From: Lysobacteraceae bacterium
GTDB taxonomy: Bacteria; Pseudomonadota; Gammaproteobacteria; Xanthomonadales; Rhodanobacteraceae
Reading direction: 5' to 3'
DNA: 10,434 nucleotides
Assembly: GCA_018971925.1 (NCBI GenBank)
Contig: JAGWZT010000035.1
Location: forward strand, 1-10,434
Shown: positions 9,493-10,434 of the stretch, piece after piece
How the letters are laid out: the number at the start of each line of letters is the position of its first letter
How positions within the stretch are numbered: the first letter of the stretch is position 1
Program-made: the position numbers and the translations under genes
Notes under the pieces: model-generated
Told to the model about the DNA's origin: nothing
What the model saw: the letters and a program-made list of their open reading frames with translations, nothing else
Databases searched by the model: none

Positions 9493-10046
9493 GCGGGGCG
9501 AAACCTTCCTTCGAGATATTCGCGCGCGATGAACAGCGCGGCGATGGACCTGCCTTCCGACACGTCGTCGCGCGCCAGCAGCGCGGGCAGTTCGGACAAC
9601 TTCCAGGGCACGACGTCGAGGCGCTCGGGCTCGTCGCCCGGACGACTCTGCGGATACAGGTCTTCCGCCAGGATCACCTGCGCCTTGTGGGTCATGTAGG
9701 CCGGAAGCAGCGACAGCGTGATCAGCGGCGTCAATTTGCGCGCGGCGAAGCCCGCCTCTTCCTGCAACTCCCGATTCGCGGCTTCCAGCGCGGTTTCTCC
9801 GGGATCGATCCGTCCCTTGGGCAATCCCAGTTCGTAGCGGTCGAGCCCCACGCCGTATTCGCGCACGAGCAGCACGGTGTCGTGATCGCGCATCGGCACG
9901 ATGAACACCGCGCCCTGTCCCGATGCGGTCAGCCGCTCGAAGGTGCGGCGTGCGCCGTTGGAAAACGCGAGATCGACCTCCTCCACGCGCAGGAAGCGGC
10001 TGTCGCGCGCGGCACGTTTCGCAAGGATCTCGGGAGGACTGGGCAT
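9489..10046 (-). CDS. nudE: Nudix ADP-compound hydrolase NudE
   Basis: A 185-residue Nudix hydrolase, close to E. coli NudE (about 186), which cleaves ADP-ribose, NADH, Ap3A and similar ADP compounds. The Nudix box is complete from residue 78 on: GRIDPGE, then TALEAAN, then RELQEEAGF (pattern G-x5-E-x7-REuxEExGu). It is preceded by the core strand region VREYGVGLDRYELGLPKG, which is typical of the NudE/ADP-ribose pyrophosphatase group. ATG at 10046 gives the family length; the Shine-Dalgarno is poor, and the upstream gene stops 16 nt before, so translation may depend on re-initiation. Its stop overlaps the cysQ start by 4 nt. E. coli NudF-type specificity cannot be excluded, but length and context favour NudE. 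Confidence 0.9.
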
Positions 10047-10062
10047 CGAGTGATTGTAGCCG

Positions 10063-10434
10063 TCATGAAGACGGGGGCGGCTCGCTCGATGCCGACGACG
10101 GCACGACCACTTTCTTGCCGGTCAGGGTTTCCACGGGCGGCATCGACAAGCGAATGTCGTTGTCGTTCTTCGGCGGTGGTTGCGGGTCATCGCCCTTGCA
10201 GCCGGCGAACAAGGCCAGCGGCGACAGCGCGCAATGCAGCTTGATGCCACCCGGCAGGCGCACGGTCTTCTTTACCGTGGTCTTTTCGATCGCGTTGTCC
10301 ACCGCACGCCCGACCGTCCTGGCGCCAAGCGATTCGTGGTCCGGCGCCCAGTCCTGGTTGAAAGGTGTGGGCTTGTACGGCAGCGGCGACTTGCCGCTGT
10401 AGATCTGCGAGCCCTTGATCCCCGGCGCGCGATA
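10063..10434 (-). CDS. Unrecognised protein, C-terminal 123 residues (start outside window)
   Basis: The minus-strand frame is open from the window edge to TGA at 10065-10063, so this is the 3' end of a longer gene. A GTG at 10302 could be read as a start, but the upstream codons keep the same coding character (KGSQIYSGKSPLPYKP and FNQDWAPDHESLGART), so I treat it as internal. The visible part has a basic stretch (residues 51-65, KTTVKKTVRLPGG), two cysteines (68 and 79) flanking a hydrophobic patch ALSPLALFAG, and a disordered, Pro-rich C-terminus (DDPQPPPKNDND, then SSEPPPSS). I recognise no family. It is 16 nt upstream of nudE and co-oriented, so it probably heads or belongs to the same operon. 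It may be a periplasmic or envelope protein, but the signal region cannot be seen. Confidence 0.7.
   Translation of the reverse strand, partial: YRAPGIKGSQIYSGKSPLPYKPTPFNQDWAPDHESLGARTVGRAVDNAIEKTTVKKTVRLPGGIKLHCALSPLALFAGCKGDDPQPPPKNDNDIRLSMPPVETLTGKKVVVPSSASSEPPPSS

Noticed and set aside
10063..10302. Treating the GTG at 10302 as the real start of the last gene
   Set aside because: The same frame is open to the window edge with equally protein-like codons, and the GTG has no clear ribosome site. The gene is more likely cut by the window.

Overview
The window is GC-rich (roughly two thirds G+C by eye), gene-dense DNA with strong third-position G/C bias. The gene set (OprB-type porin, pilin-like headpieces of the Xanthomonas/Lysobacter kind, a nudE-cysQ-mazG cluster) suggests a gammaproteobacterium of the Xanthomonadales/Lysobacterales, such as a Rhodanobacteraceae or Lysobacter-like organism. 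This placement is an inference from protein style; no rRNA or other marker gene is present.

Layout. On the plus strand there is only the 3' part of an outer-membrane carbohydrate porin (1-1152). It converges, with 3 nt between stop codons, on a minus-strand series: an OmpR-type response regulator (6395-5652), its histidine kinase (5575-4214), an isoaspartyl peptidase/asparaginase (4233-3286, overlapping the kinase gene by 20 nt), and two tandem paralogues (3216-2233 and 2175-1156). Each paralogue joins an N-terminal RDD membrane domain to a C-terminal type IV pilin-like headpiece. Gaps of 76, -20, 69 and 57 nt make one long transcript plausible. Upstream of this series, separated by a 14-bp perfect hairpin, is a secreted protein built from about ten GSGD repeats (7592-6633).

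The right third is a second minus-strand operon: an unrecognised protein cut by the window edge (10434-10063), then nudE (10046-9489), cysQ (9492-8686) and mazG (8689-7892). The last three are joined by 4-nt start/stop overlaps (ATGA and GTGA). Their products degrade ADP-ribose/NADH-type compounds, 3'-phosphoadenosine 5'-phosphate and non-canonical NTPs, so this looks like a nucleotide housekeeping operon. Between mazG and the GSGD gene lies a 299-nt spacer with a 50-nt two-tier palindrome that resembles a dispersed intergenic repeat.

The most unusual content is the tandem pair of RDD-pilin fusions, which keep the pilin helix end, headpiece and C-terminal disulfide loop but lack the prepilin cleavage motif and Glu5. 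Their position behind a two-component system and an isoaspartyl peptidase is also notable. No tRNA, rRNA, CRISPR array, insertion sequence or phage gene was seen.
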